DNA of 5,679 nucleotides from an uncultured Lachnospiraceae bacterium (GTDB lineage: Bacteria; Bacillota; Clostridia; Lachnospirales; Lachnospiraceae): NCBI GenBank assembly GCA_902797705.1, contig CADBTX010000085.1, positions 1 to 5,679 on the forward strand, given 5' to 3'. Each line of letters opens with the position of its first letter. Position 1 is the stretch's first letter. The notes below the pieces were generated by a model. The model saw only the letters and a program-made list of their open reading frames with translations. It was not told the DNA's origin and made no database searches. The position numbers and the translations under genes are program-made. This document shows, piece after piece, positions 1 through 5,679 of the stretch.

Positions 1-1485
<1,485 letters not shown>

Positions 1486-1501
1486 CTAAAAGTTAATACG
1501 C

Positions 1502-1792
1502 TTAAGCCTTTGCCTCAACCTCATAGACAGAAGCCTGCTTTAAATATCTGCCCTTTCTCTCGAAACGGAGAACGCCGTCAACCTTAGCATATAATGTGTC
1601 ATCTCCACCCCTGCCAACATTCTTTCCGGGATGAATATGGGTTCCGCGCTGTCTGTAAATGATATTTCCAGCTAAAACGAACTGTCCGTCCGCCCTCTTG
1701 GCGCCAAGCCTCTTTGACTCGGAGTCACGTCCGTTCTTTGTGGAGCCGACTCCCTTCTTGTGGGCGAAGAACTGAAGGTCTAATCTTAACAT
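1502..1792 (-). CDS. rpmA: 50S ribosomal protein L27, with cleavable N-terminal extension
   Basis: L27 sits at the 50S peptidyl-transferase centre, where its N-terminal arm reaches toward the tRNA ends. The 96-aa product is full length and carries the family core [20 protein letters not shown] (19-38), the [15 protein letters not shown] segment (42-56) and [11 protein letters not shown] (59-69). It starts MLRLDLQFF and then AHKKG. This matches the Firmicutes extension that the protease Prp removes after the FF pair (family knowledge from Staphylococcus aureus), exposing Ala10. The protease gene lies immediately upstream with a 3-nt gap. A near-perfect ribosome binding site (AAAGGAGGT, 1806-1798) is formed by the last codons of prp, 5-6 nt before the ATG. 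The stop is TAA. Assignment is certain; cleavage is inferred from the motif and the neighbour. Confidence 0.98.
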   Translation of the reverse strand: MLRLDLQFFAHKKGVGSTKNGRDSESKRLGAKRADGQFVLAGNIIYRQRGTHIHPGKNVGRGGDDTLYAKVDGVLRFERKGRYLKQASVYEVEAKA

Positions 1793-1795
1793 TTC

Positions 1796-2131
1796 CTACC
1801 TCCTTTCGGTGATATGGATATATTCACCTTTATGGTCTTCTTCAATAGTCTTTAATCCGAGATACATGGAATTGAGGAGAAGTCCCGCTTCCTTTGATGG
1901 CAATTCAGAAAAGCCGCAGCTGATAAGGCCTTTTGCCCCATCGCTTTCAACGGTCATCTTCTTCAGATCCTCCGGGAGAAAAGCCTCAATGGAATTGACG
2001 GTATTGATCACCATCATGGACACTGCAGCGCAGATAACGTCCTTCCCTTTGGCAGCCGCTCCGGCATGGCCCTCACAGCTAAATCCCTTTATAGAACCGT
2101 CAGCGGCTCTTACGATCTCAACATGTATCAT
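1796..2131 (-). CDS. prp: Ribosomal-processing cysteine protease Prp (YsxB family)
   Basis: Prp is a small cytoplasmic cysteine protease that trims the N-terminal extension of L27 before or during 50S assembly. The 111-aa product has the family's catalytic pair in place. His22 is in the motif CEGHAG (19-24) and Cys34 is in VICAAVSMM (32-40), at the same numbers as reported for the S. aureus enzyme. A C-terminal LLLNSMYLGLKTIEEDH helix follows. The gene lies between rplU and rpmA, as in Firmicutes generally: the ATG comes 3 nt after the rplU TGA, and the TAG stop lies 3 nt before the rpmA ATG. No good Shine-Dalgarno sequence precedes it, so translation probably depends on rplU. Its last codons (GAA AGG AGG TAG) double as the rpmA ribosome binding site. 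Older annotations call such genes 'ribosomal protein' or hypothetical. Confidence 0.95.
   Translation of the reverse strand: MIHVEIVRAADGSIKGFSCEGHAGAAAKGKDVICAAVSMMVINTVNSIEAFLPEDLKKMTVESDGAKGLISCGFSELPSKEAGLLLNSMYLGLKTIEEDHKGEYIHITERR
1798..1806 (-). promoter_or_regulatory. rpmA ribosome binding site embedded in the end of prp
   Basis: AAAGGAGGT on the minus strand is almost a full complement of the 16S 3' end. It lies inside the final Glu-Arg-Arg-stop codons of prp, with 5 nt between it and the rpmA ATG. Ribosomes finishing prp would uncover or reuse it. This may explain how L27 is made in larger amounts than Prp from one mRNA, because the prp start itself lacks such a site. Confidence 0.85.
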
Positions 2132-2134
2132 TTC

Positions 2135-2440
2135 TCAGGCATTGATCTTGTCGATCTGTACCTTGGTATACTGCTGCCTGTGGCCGTTCTTCTTGTGATA
2201 GCCGGTCTTCCTCTTGTAATGATAAACAACGATCTTCTTACCCTTAACCTGGTCAAGAACTTTTCCGGAAACGGAAGCATTCTTCACATCGTCGCCTACT
2301 GCAAGGGAATCACCGCCAACAGCCTTAACATCGTCGAAAGTAACAGTACTGTCTTTCTCAAGGTCAAGCTTCTCAACGTAGATAACGTCGCCTTCTTCAA
2401 CCTTATACTGCTTTCCGCCTGTTGCAATGATAGCGTACAT
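2135..2440 (-). CDS. rplU: 50S ribosomal protein L21
   Basis: L21 binds 23S rRNA and is part of the assembled 50S subunit. The 101-aa product has the expected length. It opens [18 protein letters not shown], typical of the L21 beta-barrel, and ends with the basic rRNA-binding stretch including [16 protein letters not shown] (75-90) and YTKVQI (91-96). The ATG is preceded by AGGAGGTG (2452-2445) at a good distance. That site can fold into a small hairpin with the start codon region. It is the first gene after the promoter at 2556-2585 and opens the rplU-prp-rpmA-obgE-nadD cluster. The stop TGA lies 3 nt before prp. Confidence 0.98.
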   Translation of the reverse strand: MYAIIATGGKQYKVEEGDVIYVEKLDLEKDSTVTFDDVKAVGGDSLAVGDDVKNASVSGKVLDQVKGKKIVVYHYKRKTGYHKKNGHRQQYTKVQIDKINA

Positions 2441-2453
2441 AGGACACCTCCTA
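2440..2453 (-). promoter_or_regulatory. rplU ribosome binding site inside a small hairpin
   Basis: On the minus strand TAGGA (2453-2449) can pair with TCCTA (2444-2440) around the loop GGTG. This five-pair hairpin holds most of the Shine-Dalgarno AGGAGGTG and reaches the A of the ATG. The inverted repeat is exact, but the stem is short and its stability in the cell is uncertain. Such sequestration would fit translational control of L21, which is inference. Confidence 0.55.
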
Positions 2454-2551
2454 ACTTAATATGATCGCTACAAATTCGGTACATAGCACGTTTTTATTAA
2501 AAAGTGCTATGATTTAAAACCTTAGTAAGCGGCTCGCTTCACCGCAAGCTT
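2441..2551 (-). ncRNA. Structured 5' leader of the rplU operon (candidate L21 leader)
   Basis: The untranslated region between the predicted transcription start and rplU is about 110 nt long. Near its 5' end, positions 2551-2527 can form alternative stems: GCTTGC (2549-2544) with GCGAGC (2537-2532), or AAGCG with CGCTT (2539-2527), or GCGG with CCGC. The first two cannot coexist. A second, strong hairpin pairs CATAGCAC (2511-2504) with GTGCTATG (2489-2482). It extends by five T-A pairs with one bulged base and an ATT/AAT loop. No T-run follows it, so it is not a terminator. The third is the ribosome-binding-site hairpin. Rfam describes an L21 leader family upstream of rplU in Firmicutes; I cannot align to it here, so membership is inferred from position and structure. 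Confidence 0.6.
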
Positions 2552-2555
2552 CAAT

Positions 2556-2585
2556 AGAATAGCACAGTTATCCCGGTCTTGTCAA
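2556..2585 (-). promoter_or_regulatory. Promoter of the rplU-prp-rpmA-obgE-nadD cluster
   Basis: A perfect -35 box TTGACA (2585-2580) is followed by an 18-bp spacer and TATTCT (2561-2556), four of six matches to TATAAT. An extended -10 TGC stands directly before it. The stretch upstream of the -35 box (about 2606-2586) is rich in A and T, like an UP element. The likely start is a purine near 2551-2549. It sits between the pta terminator and rplU, which supports a sigma-A-type promoter driving ribosomal protein genes. Confidence 0.8.
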
Positions 2586-2621
2586 TTATCAAAATTAAAA
2601 AAGACAGGAGGGGAGGGATTT

Positions 2622-2651
2622 AAAAAAGCTTCCCCCGCCGGCGGGGGAAGC
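2622..2651 (-). terminator. Strong intrinsic terminator after pta
   Basis: A perfect 24-bp palindrome (2628-2651) begins GCTTCCCCC and ends GGGGGAAGC. It folds into a stem of at least 10 bp with a CCGG loop, followed on the minus strand by TTTTTT (2627-2622). It starts 5 nt after the pta stop codon. The other strand has no T-run, so it ends pta transcription only and separates pta from the ribosomal operon. Confidence 0.95.
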
Positions 2652-2656
2652 CATAC

Positions 2657-3691
2657 TCACTTTTTCTCAGCGGCGATCTGAGCCTGCACTGCTGTTATCG
2701 CTATAACACCTTCCACATCATGGGTATTACATCCTCTGGAGAGGTCGTTAACAGGCTTTGAAAGCCCCTGGAGCAGAGGACCGTAGGCATCTGCCTTACC
2801 AAGACGCTGAACCAGCTTGTATCCGATATTGCCTGCATCCAAATTGGGGAAGATAAGCACATTTGCGTGTCCTGCCACATCGGAATCGGGAGCCTTGCTC
2901 TCAGCCACTTCGGGAACTATGGCCGCATCCGTCTGAAGTTCTCCGTCCAGAATAAGCCCGGGATACTTCTCGTGTGCGATCTTTACGGCATTCCTGACCT
3001 TGTCCACCAGTTCATGCTTTGCGGAACCCTTTGTGGAGTGTGAAAGCATGGCAACCTTGGGCTGTGCTCCAACAAGAGCCTTAAAGGAATGGGCACTGGT
3101 ACGTGCGATTATGGCAAGCTCCTCGGAATTCGGATCCTGATTCAGACCGCAGTCACCGAATACAAAGGTTCCGTTCTCTCCCATGTCGCAATCAGGAACA
3201 CACATAACAAAGAATCCGGAAACCATTTCAACACCGGGTGCCGTACGTAAGATCTGCAGCGCAGGACGAAGCGTATCCGCTGTGGCGTGGCAGGCTCCTG
3301 CCACCATTCCGTCCGCATCCCCGGATTTGACCATCATAATACCATAGGTCAGATAGTCGTTCTTTAATAACTCTTCGGCCTTTTCGGGGGTCATACCCTT
3401 ATGTGCCCTGAGATCCACCAGAAGTTCCTTGTACTCTTCGAATTTGGGATCTGTAAGGGGATTTACAAATACGATATCCGAAATATCAACACGGAGCTTT
3501 TTCGCCTTCTCCGCAACCTCATTCTCATCACCCACCATGACAATCTTTGCGATATTATCTCTCATGGCCCAGGTAGCTGCCCTTATGACCCTCTTGTCAT
3601 TTGATTCGGGAAGGACTATTGTCTTAAGATCCTTCGATGCCCTTTCAAATACCCCTTTGATAAAACTGTTGACCTTGTCTGATGCTTCCAT
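2657..3691 (-). CDS. pta: Phosphate acetyltransferase
   Basis: Pta interconverts acetyl-CoA plus phosphate and acetyl phosphate plus CoA (EC 2.3.1.8). With acetate kinase this forms the main acetate and ATP-yielding route of fermentation in the cytoplasm. The 344-aa product is the short, single-domain type without the N-terminal DRTGG region of enterobacterial Pta. Visible motifs are TIVLPESND (24-32), DGMVAGA (127-133), AMLSHSTKGSA (214-224), DGELQTDAA (249-257), FPNLDAGNIGYKLVQR (281-296) and GPLLQGLSKPVNDLSRGC (304-321). Ser318, Arg319 and Asp325 have the spacing of the catalytic Ser309/Arg310/Asp316 of the Methanosarcina enzyme, as I recall it. The ATG has AAAGGAG at 3710-3704, with a rather long 12-nt spacer. 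The stop TGA is followed at once by a strong terminator. ackA, often adjacent, is on neither side. No clear promoter is visible upstream. A related family member such as phosphate butyryltransferase is unlikely given these motifs. Confidence 0.95.
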   Translation of the reverse strand: MEASDKVNSFIKGVFERASKDLKTIVLPESNDKRVIRAATWAMRDNIAKIVMVGDENEVAEKAKKLRVDISDIVFVNPLTDPKFEEYKELLVDLRAHKGMTPEKAEELLKNDYLTYGIMMVKSGDADGMVAGACHATADTLRPALQILRTAPGVEMVSGFFVMCVPDCDMGENGTFVFGDCGLNQDPNSEELAIIARTSAHSFKALVGAQPKVAMLSHSTKGSAKHELVDKVRNAVKIAHEKYPGLILDGELQTDAAIVPEVAESKAPDSDVAGHANVLIFPNLDAGNIGYKLVQRLGKADAYGPLLQGLSKPVNDLSRGCNTHDVEGVIAITAVQAQIAAEKK

Positions 3692-3715
3692 GATATATGT
3701 TTGCTCCTTTCTGTT

Positions 3716-3731
3716 AAAAAACCTCGGGTTT
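3716..3731 (-). terminator. Possible weak terminator before pta
   Basis: On the minus strand AAACC (3731-3727), loop CGA, GGTTT (3723-3719) and a continuous run of six Ts (3721-3716) resemble a small intrinsic terminator just past the small ORF stop. The stem has only two G-C pairs and a 3-nt loop, so alone it would be inefficient. It lies only 6 nt before the pta ribosome binding site. It may end the protease transcript, or it may be part of a longer structure with 3767-3758. Confidence 0.35.
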
Positions 3732-3903
3732 ATGGCAATATGAAGAACCGCGTGACTCCGCGGTTTTCTCTGTACACCTTTCTCCAGAGCTTCCAGATAT
3801 ATTTCTCGGAAATATACCGCCTCTTTATCTTATTTACATCAATAAGAGCGGAAACCTCAAAGAAAAGCTGTCTTGCAAATTCCGTTTCAAATTCCCTGTT
3901 CAT
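3730..3903 (-). CDS. Small basic ORF of unknown function downstream of the protease gene
   Basis: An open frame of 57 codons starts ATG at 3903-3901, 11 nt after the protease stop, and ends TAA at 3732-3730. I do not recognise the product. It begins MNREFETEFARQLFF and has a middle KIKRRYISEKYIWKLWRKVY (25-44). It is rich in Lys/Arg (13) and aromatic residues (11), with net charge about +6. It has no obvious signal peptide or clear membrane segment. No good Shine-Dalgarno sequence precedes it; coupling to the protease stop is possible. Two exact inverted repeats lie inside it (3798-3816 and 3746-3765), so the stretch might instead be an untranslated region with RNA structure, or a gene remnant. 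The close spacing and same strand support a real gene; lack of homology knowledge and of a ribosome binding site count against it. Confidence 0.4.
   Translation of the reverse strand: MNREFETEFARQLFFEVSALIDVNKIKRRYISEKYIWKLWRKVYRENRGVTRFFILP
3743..3768 (-). repeat. Inverted repeat / hairpin near the end of the small ORF
   Basis: AACCGCG (3746-3752) and CGCGGTT (3759-3765) are an exact 7-bp inverted repeat around a 6-nt loop. On the minus-strand RNA the stem can extend by three more pairs past a single bulged base. No T-run follows on the minus strand. On the plus strand the downstream sequence is TTCTCT, but no plus-strand gene needs a terminator. Its role is unclear; it may protect or end the protease mRNA or affect pta expression. 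Confidence 0.5.
3798..3816. repeat. 19-bp palindrome inside the small ORF
   Basis: TATATTTC and GAAATATA form an exact 8-bp inverted repeat with a 3-bp centre. It could be a hairpin in RNA or a two-fold symmetric protein-binding site about 110 bp upstream of the pta start. In the small ORF frame it encodes YISEKYI (residues 30-36). Nothing else in the sequence says which, if any, role it has. Confidence 0.5.
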
Positions 3904-3914
3904 AACCCATTAAC

Positions 3915-5679
3915 TCAGTTTACCAGTATCTTCAGTGTAAACTTTTTATTGGATCCGTCAAGGAGTTTGTATTTTACCTTGATAGTGGACCCTGAAACCT
4001 TTGGAACGATGGTTATGGGATCCCCGTTATCAGCCTTATCAATGACTTCGATCTTTGACAGATCCTTATTTGAAATGGAGATATCGTACATATAGCGGCT
4101 GTCGGCAATGGCCCTGAACTCATTGCTGTTCTGGGCAAGCTCGGCCTTTTTGGTGGTGAAATAAGCCGCCATGTCGGCGCTGTTATTGGACACTCCGTTA
4201 TAGGGGCTTTCGATATTAAGAGTCTGTCCCACTCTCCTCGCCACCTCCTCGGAGGTCTTTATCTTGTAATTTCCACGTAGAACACCCATCTTCTTAACGG
4301 TGCTCTGTATCTTCACCATGCAGTACAGCGTATCGCTTCCCGTTGTAGCGGTGATAAGTACCCGGTCTCCGTCCTTAGCTGACTTTGTGGCCTTGATCTT
4401 CCCGTTCTTTACCGTAACCTTTCCGGGATCGCTGCTTTCCCAATCTGCACTCTTGGTAAGGCTCTTATCGCCTACACTTCCCCCCGCATCGCCGATCTTA
4501 AGCTTAAAGCTCTTTTTTGCGCTTAAGTAATTGGTGAGGAAGGTGCCGTAGTGCCCAGCTGCATCCACATGGGTATGGCTCCGGGTCTCCGACAGATTCT
4601 TCGCCATGAGCACAGCCATGTCAGCCTGAACAAGACCCACACCGGAGCCTGATCCGTCATGGGTATCGGTATACTCCTTTCCGTCGCTTGTTGCACAGAT
4701 TATCATACTGATAAGGTCTGCAGTATCCCGGCTCTTATTCTTCGTATAATCCTCATTAACTCCGTAACAGAGAGCCGCCACACCGGCAACCATGGGGGTC
4801 GCCTGGGAGGTACCGGGCATTCCGTAATATGAATCTTCACTTGTGGTGCCGGTATAATATCTTTTATCCAGCCCGGTTTTGTAAATATATGTGGAATATA
4901 TGGAATCCTTTCCCTGGGAGTTATAGGTCTTCACCTCTCCTCCGGGAGCCAGGATATTGACCCAGTCACCGTAATTCGAATAAGAGGCGTAGCCGTCATC
5001 AATGGTGGTGGCGCCTACTGCGAGGCAGTGATCAAAGGCTGCGGGGAAATTCCTGGTATTGGAATTCTTGTTTCCGGCTGCAGCCACACAGACTATACCT
5101 TTATTGTATGCAGAATTTATTGCCTCCTCCAGAACAGCCGAATAATTGTCTCCTCCAAGACTCATGGAGATCACGTCCACATCCATTTCCACTGCCATAT
5201 TTATGGCTGCTGCAACGTCCGAAAGCATCAGCTCTTTCCCGTTCGTGACCTGTATGGAATCAATGGACACTCCGGGAGCCACGCCGTAGCCTCCCTTTCC
5301 GTTATCCTTTTCCGCAGCCAGGATACCGCAGACATGGGTTCCGTGACCGTAGGTATCTATACCCTTATCCGCCTTAAATTTGGGGATATAATTCAGAGAA
5401 ACCTTTCCCTTAAGCTCCTCATGCGCCGGATTGACACCGGAGTCTATGACTGCAACCCTTACATTCTTACCTGTGGAATAGTCAAAGGCCTCCTTATTAT
5501 GGATCTTCTCATGATAATACTGATAATTTGAGCTGGCGGAATCCGCAAAGGGATCGGGCGTTCCTTCCGAAAGGACGGCGCTGTCAAGTTCTCCGTCCTG
5601 ATCCTCAAAAGAGGGTATCTCATCCACAGCATCAACGATCTCATCCGCTGTATCTATGATCTCTTCTGAAGTTTCTTCG
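3915..5679 (-). CDS. Subtilisin-like serine protease (S8 family) with Ig-like C-terminal regions; 5' end outside the window
   Basis: This is a subtilase, probably exported, that cleaves proteins. The frame stays open to the window edge, so 587 C-terminal residues are visible and the true start and any signal peptide are missing. Numbering from the first whole codon, an acidic stretch (1-47) precedes the peptidase domain (about 55-360). The triad is Asp79 (AVIDSGV, codon 5444-5442), His112 (GHGTHVCG, 5345-5343) and Ser291 (GTSQATP, 4808-4806); Asn203 (AAAGN, 5072-5070) forms the oxyanion hole. A stretch at about 389-458 (WESSDPGKVTVKNGKIKAT, LITATTGSDTLYC) resembles a BIG2 bacterial Ig-like domain. 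A second beta-rich region covers about 529-587. The protein ends LKILVN with no LPXTG motif or membrane anchor. Oddities are a Cys five residues after the catalytic His and Gln-Met variants in the Ser motif (family usually GTSMATPHVAG). The substrate is unknown; a small ORF follows 11 nt later. Confidence 0.93.
   Translation of the reverse strand, partial: EETSEEIIDTADEIVDAVDEIPSFEDQDGELDSAVLSEGTPDPFADSASSNYQYYHEKIHNKEAFDYSTGKNVRVAVIDSGVNPAHEELKGKVSLNYIPKFKADKGIDTYGHGTHVCGILAAEKDNGKGGYGVAPGVSIDSIQVTNGKELMLSDVAAAINMAVEMDVDVISMSLGGDNYSAVLEEAINSAYNKGIVCVAAAGNKNSNTRNFPAAFDHCLAVGATTIDDGYASYSNYGDWVNILAPGGEVKTYNSQGKDSIYSTYIYKTGLDKRYYTGTTSEDSYYGMPGTSQATPMVAGVAALCYGVNEDYTKNKSRDTADLISMIICATSDGKEYTDTHDGSGSGVGLVQADMAVLMAKNLSETRSHTHVDAAGHYGTFLTNYLSAKKSFKLKIGDAGGSVGDKSLTKSADWESSDPGKVTVKNGKIKATKSAKDGDRVLITATTGSDTLYCMVKIQSTVKKMGVLRGNYKIKTSEEVARRVGQTLNIESPYNGVSNNSADMAAYFTTKKAELAQNSNEFRAIADSRYMYDISISNKDLSKIEVIDKADNGDPITIVPKVSGSTIKVKYKLLDGSNKKFTLKILVN

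Noticed and set aside
2066..2464. Plus-strand open frame opposite rplU and the start of prp
   Set aside because: It is antisense to a ribosomal protein gene and its leader, with no family resemblance; the minus-strand product is certain.
2482..2511. Hairpin CATAGCAC/GTGCTATG as an intrinsic terminator or attenuator of rplU
   Set aside because: No T-run follows the stem on the minus strand (next bases TACCGAATT), so it is kept only as a leader structure.
2601..2620. Purine-rich tract (AGGAGGGGAGGG) that might be a plus-strand ribosome binding site or G-rich structure
   Set aside because: No plus-strand start codon with a credible frame follows, and the G-runs are too few and short for a convincing G-quadruplex.
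3746..3768. Plus-strand terminator (AACCGCG hairpin followed by TTTTCTCT)
   Set aside because: No plus-strand gene lies before it, and the Ts partly belong to the stem; more likely it matters for the minus-strand transcripts, if at all.
5028..5531. Long plus-strand open frame (167 codons) opposite the protease
   Set aside because: It lies fully antisense to the conserved catalytic domain, its translation has no recognisable domain, and I see no ribosome binding site; it is a shadow of the protease codons.
5625..5627. GTG at 5627 as the start of the protease
   Set aside because: The frame continues open for 17 more codons to the window edge, no ribosome binding site precedes the GTG, and a start there would leave no signal peptide or propeptide; the gene is treated as 5'-partial.

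Overview
The window looks like a core-genome segment of a low-to-mid GC Gram-positive of the class Clostridia, most plausibly Lachnospiraceae. The evidence is an L27 with a Firmicutes-type cleavable N-terminus, an adjacent prp (ysxB) gene, Firmicutes-length Obg with a C-terminal OCT domain, strong AGGAGG-type ribosome binding sites, and an S8 protease with Ig-like C-terminal regions. The family-level assignment is inference. Every gene lies on the minus strand, so the genes read from high to low coordinates.

Layout in the direction of transcription. (1) Positions 5679-3915 hold the 3' part of a subtilisin-like serine protease gene with an intact catalytic triad; its 5' end is outside the window. 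(2) Positions 3903-3730 hold an unrecognised ORF of 57 codons, starting 11 nt after the protease stop and ending among inverted repeats. (3) Positions 3691-2657 encode phosphate acetyltransferase (pta), closed by a very strong intrinsic terminator at 2622-2651. (4) A good promoter (TTGACA, 18-bp spacer, extended -10) at 2556-2585 starts the ribosomal operon. A leader of about 110 nt with several hairpins follows, including one that encloses the rplU ribosome binding site. (5) Then come rplU (L21), prp (the protease that matures L27) and rpmA (L27), packed with 3-nt gaps. A 9-bp GC-rich hairpin plus four Ts follows, then obgE (GTG start), which overlaps the start of nadD. nadD runs off the window at position 1.

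How the genes fit together: rplU-prp-rpmA-obgE-nadD is the well-known Firmicutes gene order linking two 50S ribosomal proteins, the protease that trims L27, a GTPase of 50S assembly, and NAD synthesis. Pta is the acetyl-CoA/acetyl-phosphate step of fermentative acetate and ATP production; its usual partner ackA is on neither side here. The protease is probably exported, but the signal peptide would lie outside the window.

I found no mobile element, CRISPR array, tRNA, rRNA or defence system, and nothing that supports a wholly new system. The parts worth a second look are the RNA structures between genes and the small ORF after the protease.
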